In this document: piece by piece, positions 1-10,739 of the stretch
Layout of the letters: every line of letters starts with the position of its first letter
How positions within the stretch are numbered: the first letter of the stretch is position 1
Source: Kuschelorhynchus macadamiae
Lineage: Eukaryota > Arthropoda > Insecta > Coleoptera > Curculionidae
Assembly (NCBI GenBank): GCA_030620095.1
Contig: JAUTXW010000109.1
Coordinates: forward strand, 843,501-907,500
Reading direction: 5' to 3'
Length of the DNA: 64,000 nucleotides
Translations under genes and position numbers: made by a program
Notes under the pieces: generated by a model
What the model was told of the DNA's origin: nothing
What the model saw: the letters and a program-made list of their open reading frames with translations, nothing else
Databases searched by the model: none

Positions 1-845
1 AAAAAGGTTCTGGCGCTTAGTGGTCTAAATATATTTGGAATTTGCCACAGGGGCGTAACAGATAAACATTTTTATAGCTTTTAGTTTGCACCAATAAATT
101 TGGATATTATTTATATTTTATTTAAGTCCAACCAAGTAACTATAAGTATCTAGGATTATTCTAAAAGAATATATGTGGTATTTTGTTAGGTTATATTTTA
201 AGGAATGCCTATTCGACTTTAGGAACAACTCTTTTTGGTTATTAAAAAGAATAGAGGTATTACTTATGTGCATTTTCGTTTTTTTTTGCAGATTATTTTT
301 TATGAGAAAATATACCATATCTTTCCTGTGTCGTAGTAGCCTACTTTAGGTTCTACAAAAATGAAAAAACATTTTTTTTTTGTACATCACAATTATTGAT
401 TTTGAATGAATACTTTTTAGAATTATAAAGAATACTAATAGCAGAAGCTTCGCATCAAGTAGTGGGTTCATTAGAAAATTAATTGCTACATATCATATAA
501 TGGTAAACACTTTTAGGTACTTAATTTATCACATTATCATCTGCTTAAAAGTTACAATGTTATAATGTCATATTATTCAGTTCACCTTGACTTTTATAAT
601 AATACATTAGCGTCTGTGATTCGAAATAAAATACAGTTGTTCGTTTTATCTTTACCCATCCCATACGTCATAGTTCATCATATTAAATGAATCGAATTAA
701 AATAAAAAAATAACAGCATAACTGCATTTATATTAAAAGGTTAGAAATATTTAAAGTAGCAATGAAATAACTGCCAAAAAAAGACAACAATTAACTAATG
801 CTAAGGCTAAATTGGATGAAAGAAAAAGTTAATACAAAAGGAATA
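1..845. other. AT-rich non-coding stretch
   Basis: I see no coding exon, RNA gene or recognisable transposon here. The short reading frames present have no family resemblance and biased, low-complexity composition. Confidence 0.5.
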
Positions 846-847
846 GT

Positions 848-1315
848 AAAAAATCGGTAAATTCGCCTTTACATCTTGCCTTTACAATATCCCTCGTACA
901 GAATTTCACTACGTGCATATAACCCATATAATAAGTTGGTAATAACTTCGTGCAAATCTTATAAACTGTAATTCATTTAATTTTTTTATTTTTTAAATTT
1001 TATTGAGTATTTAAACATTTAAGTAGTTGTTTGGTGCTGAATTTTTAAATATTTCATTAGATTACCATTATGTTCTCCCATAATGGCTTTATACAAATAA
1101 TTTACCAGGTTATCCCTATGTCACACTTGCTTTTGTGCGAATTTCGAGGTCCATTCGATAATGATTTTTTTACATTTTATGACGCTGCCATTTTGTTCCG
1201 CCATATTGGAGAAATGTTACCATTCCATTTACAGAAATGTTATCATTCCATCCCCATACGACCCTTGATTTTAGGTAACGGAAAAGCAAAACTGCGGTAT
1301 TTAATCCAATAACCA
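848..1315 (+). repeat. dispersed repeat family, copy 1 (partial)
   Basis: The stretch begins with AAAAAATCGGTAAATTCG and later carries the module CGCCATTTTGTTCCGCCATAT followed by a run like TTACCATTCCA. The same start and modules recur at 23,792-24,480 and 28,606-29,815, so this is a dispersed interspersed repeat. Inside the longer copies the module recurs roughly every 140 bp, giving a diverged tandem structure. No coding capacity is visible. The class (satellite-like, Helitron-like or other) is not determined. Confidence 0.6.
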
Positions 1316-1955
1316 TATCTTCACCATCGCAACTTAAGTTGCTCTCTTTGTCTGCTTTATTATGTATATCACAATAGATATGAATTAAAAATTAAAATTA
1401 ACTATTTAAAAATGATGGCTATTCCTTAGTGTAAATCCCGCCACGAGGCACTACATACAGACTACAGACATTGCCGACACTATGCGTCCTCTACGTTACT
1501 TCTTCCACCAATCACAGCATATATTTTTGAAAAGTTGGTTGGATATCCTTTGGTTTATCTTTATTATTTTATTATATATTTTTTTATATTAAATAAAAAA
1601 GGCCAAACCACCATCTAACGTCTAACCAAAAACGCAGACCGATATTTAAAACACGATTGCATAGAAAAAATGTTTTATAGAAAACAAAACAAAAAAAAAG
1701 CATCGCCGTCCGGAGATGGAACCCAAGCACTTTGCGGCTGGTTTGTTGGACTAATGAAGTTTCTGTTAGTGACCCACATCGAGTCTATTGACTATTACAA
1801 CTTGTGTTTCTGTCGAAGTGAACTTCTATCGGGGTTGCATATTGATTGAATATTGAACTCATCAGGGGGAGGGGATGGGGGGGAGTGTTGCTAATCATAT
1901 CGAATGATATCTTTAGGAAGTTTAAATTTAGAATTAGCATTGATGTGCGATTTTT
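1316..1955. other. non-coding stretch with a tRNA-like B-box on the minus strand
   Basis: No gene is recognised. On the minus strand around 1,690-1,745 the run GGGTTCCATCTCC resembles a Pol III B box (GGTTCRANNCC) and the bases around it look like the 3' half of a tRNA. No convincing A box or full cloverleaf could be drawn, so a tRNA-derived SINE is only a possibility. Confidence 0.25.
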
Positions 1956-1959
1956 GGAT

Positions 1960-2680
1960 TAATGCGTTATATAGAAATACGTGCTTTGTTGAAATATTTG
2001 AGGTTAAGTGTATTAATACAATCTATTAGTGTGTTCATTTCTAAATCCCAATGAATTATAGAAGTTCTTACAAATCTGCCTGTGGTTAAAGATGTCCTTA
2101 GGGAACCACTTGCAATCTTTTTGTCTGATTGGGGTGATGGTTACTCCATGTAACCGTACGTTGGAATAGATCGAATATAAAGTTTAAAAAGCATAGTTTT
2201 CATCCTATTAGTGTGCTTAACAGCATAAGTGGTGTTTTTGGACCAACGAAAGCTCCTATCGAATATAATACCTAGATACTTAGCTTCATTTGACCAATTT
2301 ATTTCTGAATTGCCAATTTTACCTTTAGTTATTTTTAAGAGTTTAAAAGTTTGAGAGAAAAGATCAGCCTGAGTTTTAATTGGGTTGATACTAATTTTTC
2401 AATCAATCATTCATTTTTGGATGCCATTAATATGTTGTTGAAGTCTTGTTTGGAAGAGTTCCAGCCTCTTCTCCGTGGCAGTGACCGCAGTGTCCTCAGC
2501 AAATAAATACAGGTTGGTAAATTTATTTTTTGGTATATCCGCTGTGAATAGATTGAATGAAAGGGCTGAAATCGGGGACCCTGCCCTTATTTTTCTGACG
2601 GTTGAGGTGTGACCATCGATCGACACTACAAATTCGTATGATCTATGTGCAGCAGCAGAATCGAGAATTCAAATTCACTC
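1960..2680 (-). pseudogene. Jockey-like LINE reverse transcriptase relic
   Basis: Reading the minus strand gives RT palm motifs: AGSPISALSFNLFTADIPK (motif B region, consensus GVPQGSPISP.LFNLF) at about 2,530-2,590 and LYLFAEDTAV (motif C, normally F/YADD, here AEDT) at about 2,480-2,515. Farther downstream, around 2,240-2,320, comes AKYLGIIFDRSFRWSKNT, the usual post-palm YLGV.LD segment. Around 1,980-2,080 comes LTTGRFVRTSIIHWDLEMNT, typical of Jockey-clade C-termini. The frame shifts more than once and the catalytic DD has become ED, so it is dead. The 5' part with the endonuclease is missing, which fits 5' truncation. Clade assignment rests on motif resemblance only. Confidence 0.75.
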
Positions 2681-2689
2681 CGATTTCCT

Positions 2690-3055
2690 CTTAAGAATAA
2701 ATATAATAAATGAACTGAAAAATGTTTTCTGCAGAAATTTTCTGAAGCGATCCAGTAGTTGACAAGGGATGAGGTTTTGTTGTGAATTTGCACAAATTCA
2801 CACACACAAATTGTAATTTCCCGGCGAGTTCCTTAATTATCACTTGGAAAATGACATTCAGTTGCACAAATAAGCAGTAAATTTTATTGCTTTCAATGTA
2901 TTATCTTGTTATGCATTCATGTTTTAAAATTAAACTATATTAACATCCAGCTTTTTTGGCAATCATTTAATTAAGTCATCTAAAATAATTATCGGGAATT
3001 TAATTTGGAACAAAGATTTAATGGAGTCGTCCGTTACTTTGTGACAGTACATTTT
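2690..3055. other. unassigned non-coding spacer
   Basis: AT-rich DNA between the LINE relic and the PLE pair. No coding or RNA feature is seen. Confidence 0.4.
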
Positions 3056-4275
3056 AACAAATAAATCAAAACACAAGTTTTACTTCGTTAGCGGTCGCTG
3101 CTAGTGCAAAAATACACTAGGCGTGACTGCAGTTTTGGACTACTAGTACATTTTGAAACGAAATGGAGATATTTACAATCAAGTTAGGTATATATACAGA
3201 CAAAAATTCTTATGATTATGACTGGAGCACATTTTTTATGGTCAAAAAAGTTTTAATAGGGTGGTTTTTCCTACATCTGTTTGTGAATTTAAACGGTTGA
3301 CATTTGGGTCTTAATGATGTTTATAAATTTCTTTTGCCTCTAAACAATCCAATTTGCGACTTTTTTGCTCATAATGTAATATATCTAACTTATTTATGTC
3401 AGGGAATTTATGTGACTTCCCTCAGAAATGATTGGCAAAATGAGAGTTCTGTTTTTTTTTAATCTATATGAGTCGTTATGCTCTTTGAATCTAACATCGA
3501 AATTACTCCCTGTTTGCCCTATATAGCAGCTATTGCATTCGTCGACTCCAGACTTTTTTTACTTATTTATTTTTGTTTTGACGTTAAAAATCAAATTAGA
3601 GAGTTTTTATATTGGTCGAAAAGTAACTTTAGTATTTTTATTTCTTTTTAAAATATTTGCGATCTTGTTAGATATTGGTCCAAAATATGTAATTGTTGTA
3701 TATTTTATATGGAAATTTTAACCCTAGGATATATTTGTTGGATAGTTAAAAAGTTTACGTTTTTTAAAAATTAGTCTGTTGATTTCAGATAATTTTTAGC
3801 CATTATTTGTTGCTATAGGCCTAATGAGGTCAAGTTCTCTTTCTAGGCAATGTTTGTCTGATGGCATGAAGAGAGTCCTTTGGTATAGTGACATGTGTAT
3901 AAGTGGGTTTTCTGTAGATATTAAATTTTAATTTATTAAGTGATTTTTCTAATGTGATGTCTAGAAAATGTATTGAATTGTTTTCTTCCATTTCGAGTGA
4001 TTTTTTTATGGATTGAATTAAGGTGATTTAAAACTGTGCGTAATTGTTCTTTATTTCCTGTGAAACAGACCAATATGTCATCCATGTACCTATACCAAAA
4101 GAATATATCCTTTGCAAAGGGTGTATTTAAAAAATTCTTCAAAATGTGACATAAAAATTTCTGCTAGTAACGGGCTTTTGGGGGAGCCCATTGCTAAACC
4201 GTCTTTTTTGTTTATAGTATTCCCCGTCAAATTCAAAGTAATTTTCGTTTATGCATAAAGTAAGCATTTTTATGA
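3056..4275 (-). pseudogene. Penelope-like element relic, left arm of a head-to-head pair
   Basis: Minus-strand translation in several frames gives a PLE RT C-terminal half: DGLAMGSPKSPLLAEIFMSH (motif B) near 4,150-4,210 and FFWYRYMDDILVCFTG (motif C, YMDD) near 4,060-4,110. A GIY-YIG nuclease remnant with ECNSCYIGQTGSNF and a following RFKEHN lies near 3,480-3,545. RT plus C-terminal GIY-YIG is diagnostic of endonuclease-bearing PLEs. Stop codons and frameshifts abound. The copy starts abruptly at about 4,275, where it meets an inverted copy of the same family with no spacer. Its 3' end, near 3,056, shares AAACTTGTGTTTT and ATTTATTTGTTAA with the other arm's end. Confidence 0.8.
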
Positions 4276-5778
4276 AAAATTTCCTTCAAAATGAGAACCC
4301 GTTTAAATTAAAAAGTAGTCCAACTGATAAAATTCAAACCAAGTTAAAAAATGCCTTAAAAAAGAAGAGTGCTATATTTAGTGAAAAAGAAAAATACATG
4401 CTTATTAACAAAAACCCATCTCCACCAACCTTATACGGTCTCATAAAAATACATAAAGAAGGGGCACCCATAAGGCCTGTTGTATCTTACACAAACACCC
4501 CTTTAAGGAATACCGCTGTAAAACTTAATACAAACCAAAATTGTCTGTTAAAAACTCTGTCGAGCTTTCTAAAAAACTAAAAGATATAATCTTGCCAAGC
4601 AACAGTATTTTAGCATCCATGATGTCACCAATATGTTTTCCAATATAGCAAATGAAGAATACCTTAATATAATTAACCAAATGCTTACAAAGAAACATAT
4701 AAACCCTGTAATATATCAAGAGATCATAAAAATACTTACTTTATGCATAAACGAAAATTACTTTGAATTTGACGGGGAGTACTATCAACAAAAAGACGGT
4801 TTAGCAATGGGCTCCCCCATAAGCCTATTAATAGCAGAAATTTCTATGTCACATTTTAAAGAAAAATCTTTAAATACGCGCTTTGCAAAGGATATTTTCT
4901 ACAAAAAACATACAGATGTAACTATACCAAAGCACTCTCTTCATCCCGTAGAGCATAAATTTTCAACATATAGGTCTATGATTCATAGAGCTTTTTCTGT
5001 GCCATCAGACAAACATTGCCTAGAAAGAGAACTTGACCTCATTAGATCTATAGCCACAAATAATGGCTATAAATTATCTGAAATTAACAGGCTAATTAAA
5101 AAAAAAGAAAATTTTAGCTATCCAACAAATATGTCCTAGGGTTAAAGATTTAAAATACAACAATTACATATTTTGGACCAATATCTAACAAGATTGCAAA
5201 TATTTTAAAAAGAAATAAAAATACTAAAGTTACTTTTCGACCGTCACAAAAACTCTCTAATTTGATTTTTAACGTCAAAACAAAAATAAATAAGTATAAT
5301 GCTGGAATGAGAGAAATTTTGATGTTAGATTCAAAGAGCATAACGCCTCATACAGATTAAAAAAAAAACAGAACTCTCATTTTGCCAACCATTTCTTAGA
5401 AACGTCACATAAATTCCCTCACATAAATAAGTTAGATATATTACATTATGAGCAAAAAATTCGCAAATTGGATTGTTTAAGAGGCAATAGAAATTTATAA
5501 ACATCATAAAGACCCAAATGTTAACCTTTTCAATTCACAAACAGATGTAGGATATGGAAGGATAGGAAACTTTTTTGACCATAAAAATGAAAGTTGGTTT
5601 GCCCTAATCATAATAATAAGAATTTTTCTCTATATATATATATATACCTAACTTGATTATAAATATTTTCTTTGCGTTTGAAAATGTACTAGTTGTACGA
5701 AACTAGTCACACCTAATGTAAAAATAAAATAAGCCACAGTTAACAAAGGAAAACTTGTGTTTTCATTTATTTGTTAAT
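4276..5778 (+). pseudogene. Penelope-like element relic, right arm of a head-to-head pair
   Basis: Plus-strand frames give PPTLYGLIKIHKEGAPIRPV (PLE RT2 region, consensus LYGLPKIHK.G.PLRPIVS) near 4,420-4,480, DVTNMFSNI (motif A) near 4,620-4,650, and DGLAMGSPISLLIAEISMSH (motif B) near 4,795-4,855. The YMDD segment seen in the left arm is deleted here, and the GIY-YIG core is lost near 5,290-5,320, although the flanking EHN region remains. This arm therefore keeps more 5' sequence than its partner but has lost the catalytic motif C. Its 3' end is near 5,778. It is a different PLE family from the large array: the RT sequence differs strongly. Confidence 0.8.
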
Positions 5779-5779
5779 T

Positions 5780-6660
5780 TGGACCGTATAAACTTTCTAA
5801 CTAGTCTTCTAATTATTTATTATTCCTTATATAATCCTTACCAGAGTACTGTTTTTTACATTTGTTTTGTTATCACCAAATTGGTGTTAATATTATTTTA
5901 GTAAAATTACTGATTTATTTGGACCAACATAACATTTTCAAATTTTAATAAGCATTTACGATTTTTTATAATTTAGTAACTTCTACACTGTAAGCGTATA
6001 ATTATAATATGAAATGATCTAACCTTTTAAATGTTTAACTATAGACCTATTGTTTGTAACCTCCAATTTCTGAGAACATCAAAAAATTCCAAAGACGCCC
6101 CTGATCATCTATTAGAGTAATTTTCATGGTTATTAGTAGAAAATAAAAGAGGCGGGAGATAGTTACTTCCTTTCCTCATTAGTCTTGGTTGTTTAATGAA
6201 TGCGCTCATTATCTTTTTTTATCTCAAATACACAGTATATAAGTCTTAAGTAGCTAGAAGTTAGCAATAAGACAACGCAGGCGTCAGACAAATTTTTATA
6301 GAAAATAATTCTCATTATTAGTGTAAAAATACTTAGTTACGTTCGAAAAAAAGTGTTTTAAATAGAATGGAAAGATCAAGTACCTGATACATGTTACATA
6401 ATAGTTTATCGTTTTTAATTCGAAATGATAATTTTGGTATATATGGGTAACACACGAGGCTTTTCAGTTAAATAACTAGATGTATCAGTACCAATTTTAT
6501 GAAAGGATTTCCAAGGCTGTTTCTGACTTTTTGAATGCGTTTTGTAAAATTGGTCAAAACACTTGAACTTTTATCAGAACTCAGGCTGTCTAGTCAGGGC
6601 CTAGTAATGCAATAGAGTTCCATGTATTGCATTAAAGAAAAAAAATGTTCACCGTAAGTG
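5780..6660. other. unassigned non-coding stretch
   Basis: No gene is recognised. The run at 6,230-6,290 has a TATA-like TATATAAG followed by sequence resembling a transcription start region, but nothing downstream supports a promoter. Confidence 0.35.
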
Positions 6661-6674
6661 GAAAAATACAGAAC

Positions 6675-7990
6675 AAAGAATTAATAGGAACGTGAAACAA
6701 TTTTGGAGTTTTGTTTCTGATTGCAGGCGGGACGCAGGTATTCCCACTGTTATGTCAAATGGAACAATGACAGTCACACATAAGAAAGATATATGCAAGC
6801 TATTTGCATTGTATTTTAGCTCTGTTTATGAACTGTATTCCCAAACAAAATGTCTACCTCGGAAAGATTATTAATATACATTCTTTTATGTTCAGTCTTA
6901 TTTTGTAAAAAAATGTTTATCCAATTCGAGTACTCCTCTGTCGCACATTTTCAACATCTCACTTACAAGCGGCCACTACCCTACGCTTTGGAAAACCTCT
7001 CATATAGTCCCAGTTTATAAAAATACTGGTGACAGGTCATCCGTCTCCAATTACAGGGGTATATGTAAGCTCTGTACATTCACTAAAAGTATTGAAAGTA
7101 TTATTCATGACCAATTATTTTATACATTTAAAAACATCTCAGGGCGCTCTATTGCCACAAACTTGTTAATATATCATCAGTATCTTTCCACTGCCCTGGA
7201 CAATCTTATCCAGGTCGATTCCCTGTACACCGATTTTAGCAAAGCTTTTGACAAAGTAAATCACAATATTCTTATTACTGTTTTGTCTGATCTCGGTATA
7301 TAGGGTAATCTCTTCATATCTTTTTGGTCGTAAACAAAAATTTCGATTTTTAATAGTCTTTCCAGATCAATTTTAGTCACTTCAGGTTTGCCCCAAGGCT
7401 CTCACCTGGCCCCCCTCCTTTTCTGTCTGTATATAAATAATATTTATTACTGTTTTCAACATTCGAGATTTCTCCTTTACGCTGACGATCTAAAGGTTTT
7501 TTCTGAGATTCGCTCCATGGATGATTGCTTGCGACTGCAGGAAGACCTCGATAGAGTTTCGGTTTTCTGTGCTTTTTAAATATAAAAACATGCTCTTGTA
7601 TTTCGTTTACTAAAAATAGACATACCTTTGATTTTAATTATTTAATCAACGATAAACGATAAATCGAGTTACTCAGGTTAAGGATTTGGGTGTCTTCTTT
7701 GACAGCAAGCTTTGATTTGCCTTTCATATAGATTATGAAGTTAGTAAGTGCTCTCGAATGCTGGGGTGAGAGGGTGCAGATATTTCAATTCTGAAAAGAC
7801 AATAAAACTCATTTATTTTGTTTATGTTTATAGTAGACTTAATTTTGCGTGCGTTATTTGAAGTCCTTACTACGAAAAATATAAAATAAGGCTAGAACGC
7901 CTACAAAACAAATTTATACGTTTTTTGAATTGGAGAGTGAAGGTAATATAATATCATTATATTCTTTCAACAATTATCTGAATCGTATAT
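6675..7990 (+). pseudogene. LINE (CR1/Jockey-group) reverse transcriptase relic
   Basis: Frames on the plus strand give, in order: KQFWSFVSDCR (linker before RT, 6,692 on), TSHIVPVYKNTGDRSSVSNY then RGI (RT1-2, about 6,995-7,060), YTDFSKAFDKVNHNIL (motif A, about 7,230-7,275), GLPQGSHLAPLLFCLYIN (motif B, about 7,386-7,440), FLLYADDLKVF (motif C, intact YADD, about 7,468-7,500), and beyond 7,680 VKDLGVFFDSKL followed by a C-terminal segment with RLERLQNKFIRFLNW near 7,890-7,940. Several stops and frameshifts separate these pieces. No endonuclease domain is seen, so the copy is 5' truncated. The product would copy its own RNA into the genome, but this copy cannot function. Confidence 0.8.
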
Positions 7991-7994
7991 TAGC

Positions 7995-8610
7995 GTAGGT
8001 ATTACGCTGGTCACATTCGGATAATTTTGCGTTACCTAAAGCGTTGTCATGAATTTATGAATGTGAAACTAAAACGTTGGCGTTTTATATGATGAAAATG
8101 AAAAAATTGTTAGCATGAATAATTTCAAATATTCCTGAATTACACTAACGTCTAGGTGTAACTCGGATATTTTCCACACAGAAACTAACAAATCTATGTA
8201 CCACAGCCAACTTTCTAATCATATATACTAGACCATATGAAACATAACCACTCCCAAATGTAAACGAACGTTATAAAAGTACCAACGTTTTAATTCATTT
8301 TGCTAGCACTAATTAAACTGCTGTACCAATTTTAATAACAACCGATTTATGAAAAAATACGAAGATACTGACCCAAGTCAATTGTTCTTGTTCTTGATAC
8401 AATATAAAGATGCAAGATGCAATTTTTTTCACATCAAACAGCCCTAGTGGGGAAAGAATAATTCGGCAAGAAATATGACGATGCTAAAAGTTTTTTAAAC
8501 ACAGTTAGACATAAATTATGGGAGATTTAAAATATTAAACCATGAAACCTACTACAATTACTAATAACGTGGTGATGATATATATTTAGTTACTCTTATT
8601 ATTTTTGTAT
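7995..8610. other. unassigned non-coding stretch
   Basis: AT-rich DNA between two LINE relics, with no recognisable gene or terminal repeat. Confidence 0.4.
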
Positions 8611-8619
8611 TTTTTTTAT

Positions 8620-10725
8620 CTATGAGCAAACCACGAAGGCCCAAGTACTAGGTACCGTGGTTGCTTTAAATAAAGACAGGGAAAGTTTATTGATGCGAGA
8701 TTTAAAGACTTGCAGATTAGGAGAAGACGGGAAGACATTTGCTGGTAACACATTCCATAATCTGGACACTCTGGGAATAAAGAGCGAACAAAGTGGGAGA
8801 TCCTTGGTCTTTGCAGTTGGACCGTGAAGGGATGCATGTGGGTCGATGCTCGTGTCTCCCTGGCAGGAATGACTAAGGAGGGCATAATGGATTATATTTC
8901 ATCAGAACAAAATCCGTGGTAGTATCAGTAAAACAGAAACACAGTCAAGGATATTAAGGATTTGCGAAGTGTAAAGAGTAAACAGGTTGGCAGAAGAAAA
9001 GTATTTTCGAGCTCGGAAAAGAAAACCCAATTTCTTTGCGGCTGATGTGGCAACTGAGGTGATGTAGTTATGATAGCGAAAATCTTTCTGAAAAGTGATA
9101 CTAGGCTAAAGTAATCTTTGGCTTTAAGCATTTAATTATTAATTTAATTCGTGTGGGTACCGGGGGATGATTTGTGTGATAGTAAAGAAGTTTGTGTCTT
9201 AGTGGCGTTTAACTGGACAAGGTTCTTTACTCCCCATTCTACGTTCTAAGTTAGGGATAAAGACATCACTCTACCCCTATCATCAATTTCAGTCTTGGAG
9301 AAAGGTTTGGGAAATTGTATATTGGAATGGAATGTGCTATCGTCAACATAGCTTTGAATAGCATTGCTGATTGAAGAAAGCAGGTCATTGATGTGCAGGG
9401 AGATAGGGTAGGTGCCTACAATGAACCCTGTGGAACGCCTGCGTTGATTTGGTGAAAGTTTGATGAATGGCCGTCAACTACTACAGAAATACTTCTGTTG
9501 AAAAGGAAACTGGCAATCCAAGAACAAAGTTTTGGGGGAAGACCATAGTGCATCATACCAGACTTGATCAAATGCTTTGAGTATGTCGAGGGCAATAATT
9601 TTGGTTCCTCCATGGATTTCGTGAGACTTATTCCAGGTGTGGGTTACGAAGGTAAGAAGATCCGCTGTGGATATTTGATGGTGGAAGACGGATTGCCTTT
9701 CGTGTGTAATTTAAAAGATCATTATTGATATACTTTACCATTGCCTTACTCACAGTTGGGAGTAGGGATATGAGTCTGTAGTTAGAGGGAAGAGTTTTGG
9801 ATCCATTTTTGGGAACAGGCCGTACGCGGAAAAATGCCCTTGTCATAGGATATTCTTTTAGGATCATGGCCGGAATACCATCAAGGCCAGAAAACTTTTT
9901 GGTATTAAATGTTTTAAGAATAAGTCGTATCTTTTTAACCCTGGAGGTAATTTCGTGCATATTGGATGGCAAAGCTGGTACTGATAAAAGGGGGAACTGC
10001 AGAGGAGGGATTAAAATAGAATTTGCGGCGATTTGTTTTGCAAAAAGCTCAGCTTTTGCTTTAGACATGGAGACGAATTTATCGCCAGAAATTAGGGGTT
10101 GATTAATATTTTTGGCAAATGACCAAAAGGAATGGCTCCCATTTTGGCAAGGAAAAACTTTGACTTTTATGCGTATATTGAAGGCATTTTTGGCTTCGAG
10201 AATTATGCGATCGTAATGATTTCGTTCTTCGTTTTTTTTTTTGGTCTATGAATGTAGTAGGGTTATTGAGAAAATTATTATAAGTAGCTAGGTTTATTTT
10301 TGTAAGGTTTAAAATCTTAATAGAATGTAGTATAAAGGCTTCTATACATCATTCCAAGGGAAGGAAAAAGTAGAAATCTCGCAACCCATCCCAGTCAACA
10401 GAATTATAGTGCCAAATAGTACGAGATGTCATTTCCTATTGTAGGGACAGGAAACAGTAATCAGACAATGCTCAGAGGAACCCAGGAGAGCAGAAATGCA
10501 AGACTGATAAGGCTCTGGGTGAGTGGGGAGAAAAAGGTCCAATGGTTTTTGGCTATGTGTGACGATGCGTGGGAAGTAAGTAGGTTCTCTGCTGAGGTTG
10601 TTGAGATATTGACTGATCGCAAAGGCCTCTGCTGCTCTTCCTTGGGGATCGGTTTTAGTGGACCCTAACCATTCGTTATTATTAAAATTAAAATCGCCAA
10701 GGATAATGAGTTCAGAGGAAAGGAA
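8620..10725 (-). pseudogene. non-LTR retrotransposon relic with APE-type endonuclease and RT
   Basis: Minus-strand frames give the end of an APE-like endonuclease: LGDFNFNNNEW (10,690-10,720) and SSEHCLITVS (about 10,435-10,465, consensus SDH). After a linker come FSGLDGIPAMILKE (about 9,845-9,890), PVPKNGSKTLPSNYRLISL (RT1-2, about 9,770-9,825), INAGVPQGSL (motif B, 9,416-9,445), SYVDDSTFH (motif C, about 9,335-9,360) and a C-terminal RVSRLWNVLPANVFPSSPN (about 8,720-8,780). Together these cover nearly the whole ORF2 of an APE-type LINE, broken by frameshifts and stops. The apparent minus-strand open frames at 9,628-10,068 and 8,616-8,885 are fragments of it, the latter in the wrong frame. 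The clade could be R1/LOA/Jockey-like; I cannot settle it. Confidence 0.8.
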
Positions 10726-10739
10726 TTCAGAGCTTATGT

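Noticed and set aside
6230..6360. Possible promoter or LTR with a TATATAAG box
   Set aside because: No matching second copy, no downstream gene in register and no LTR termini.
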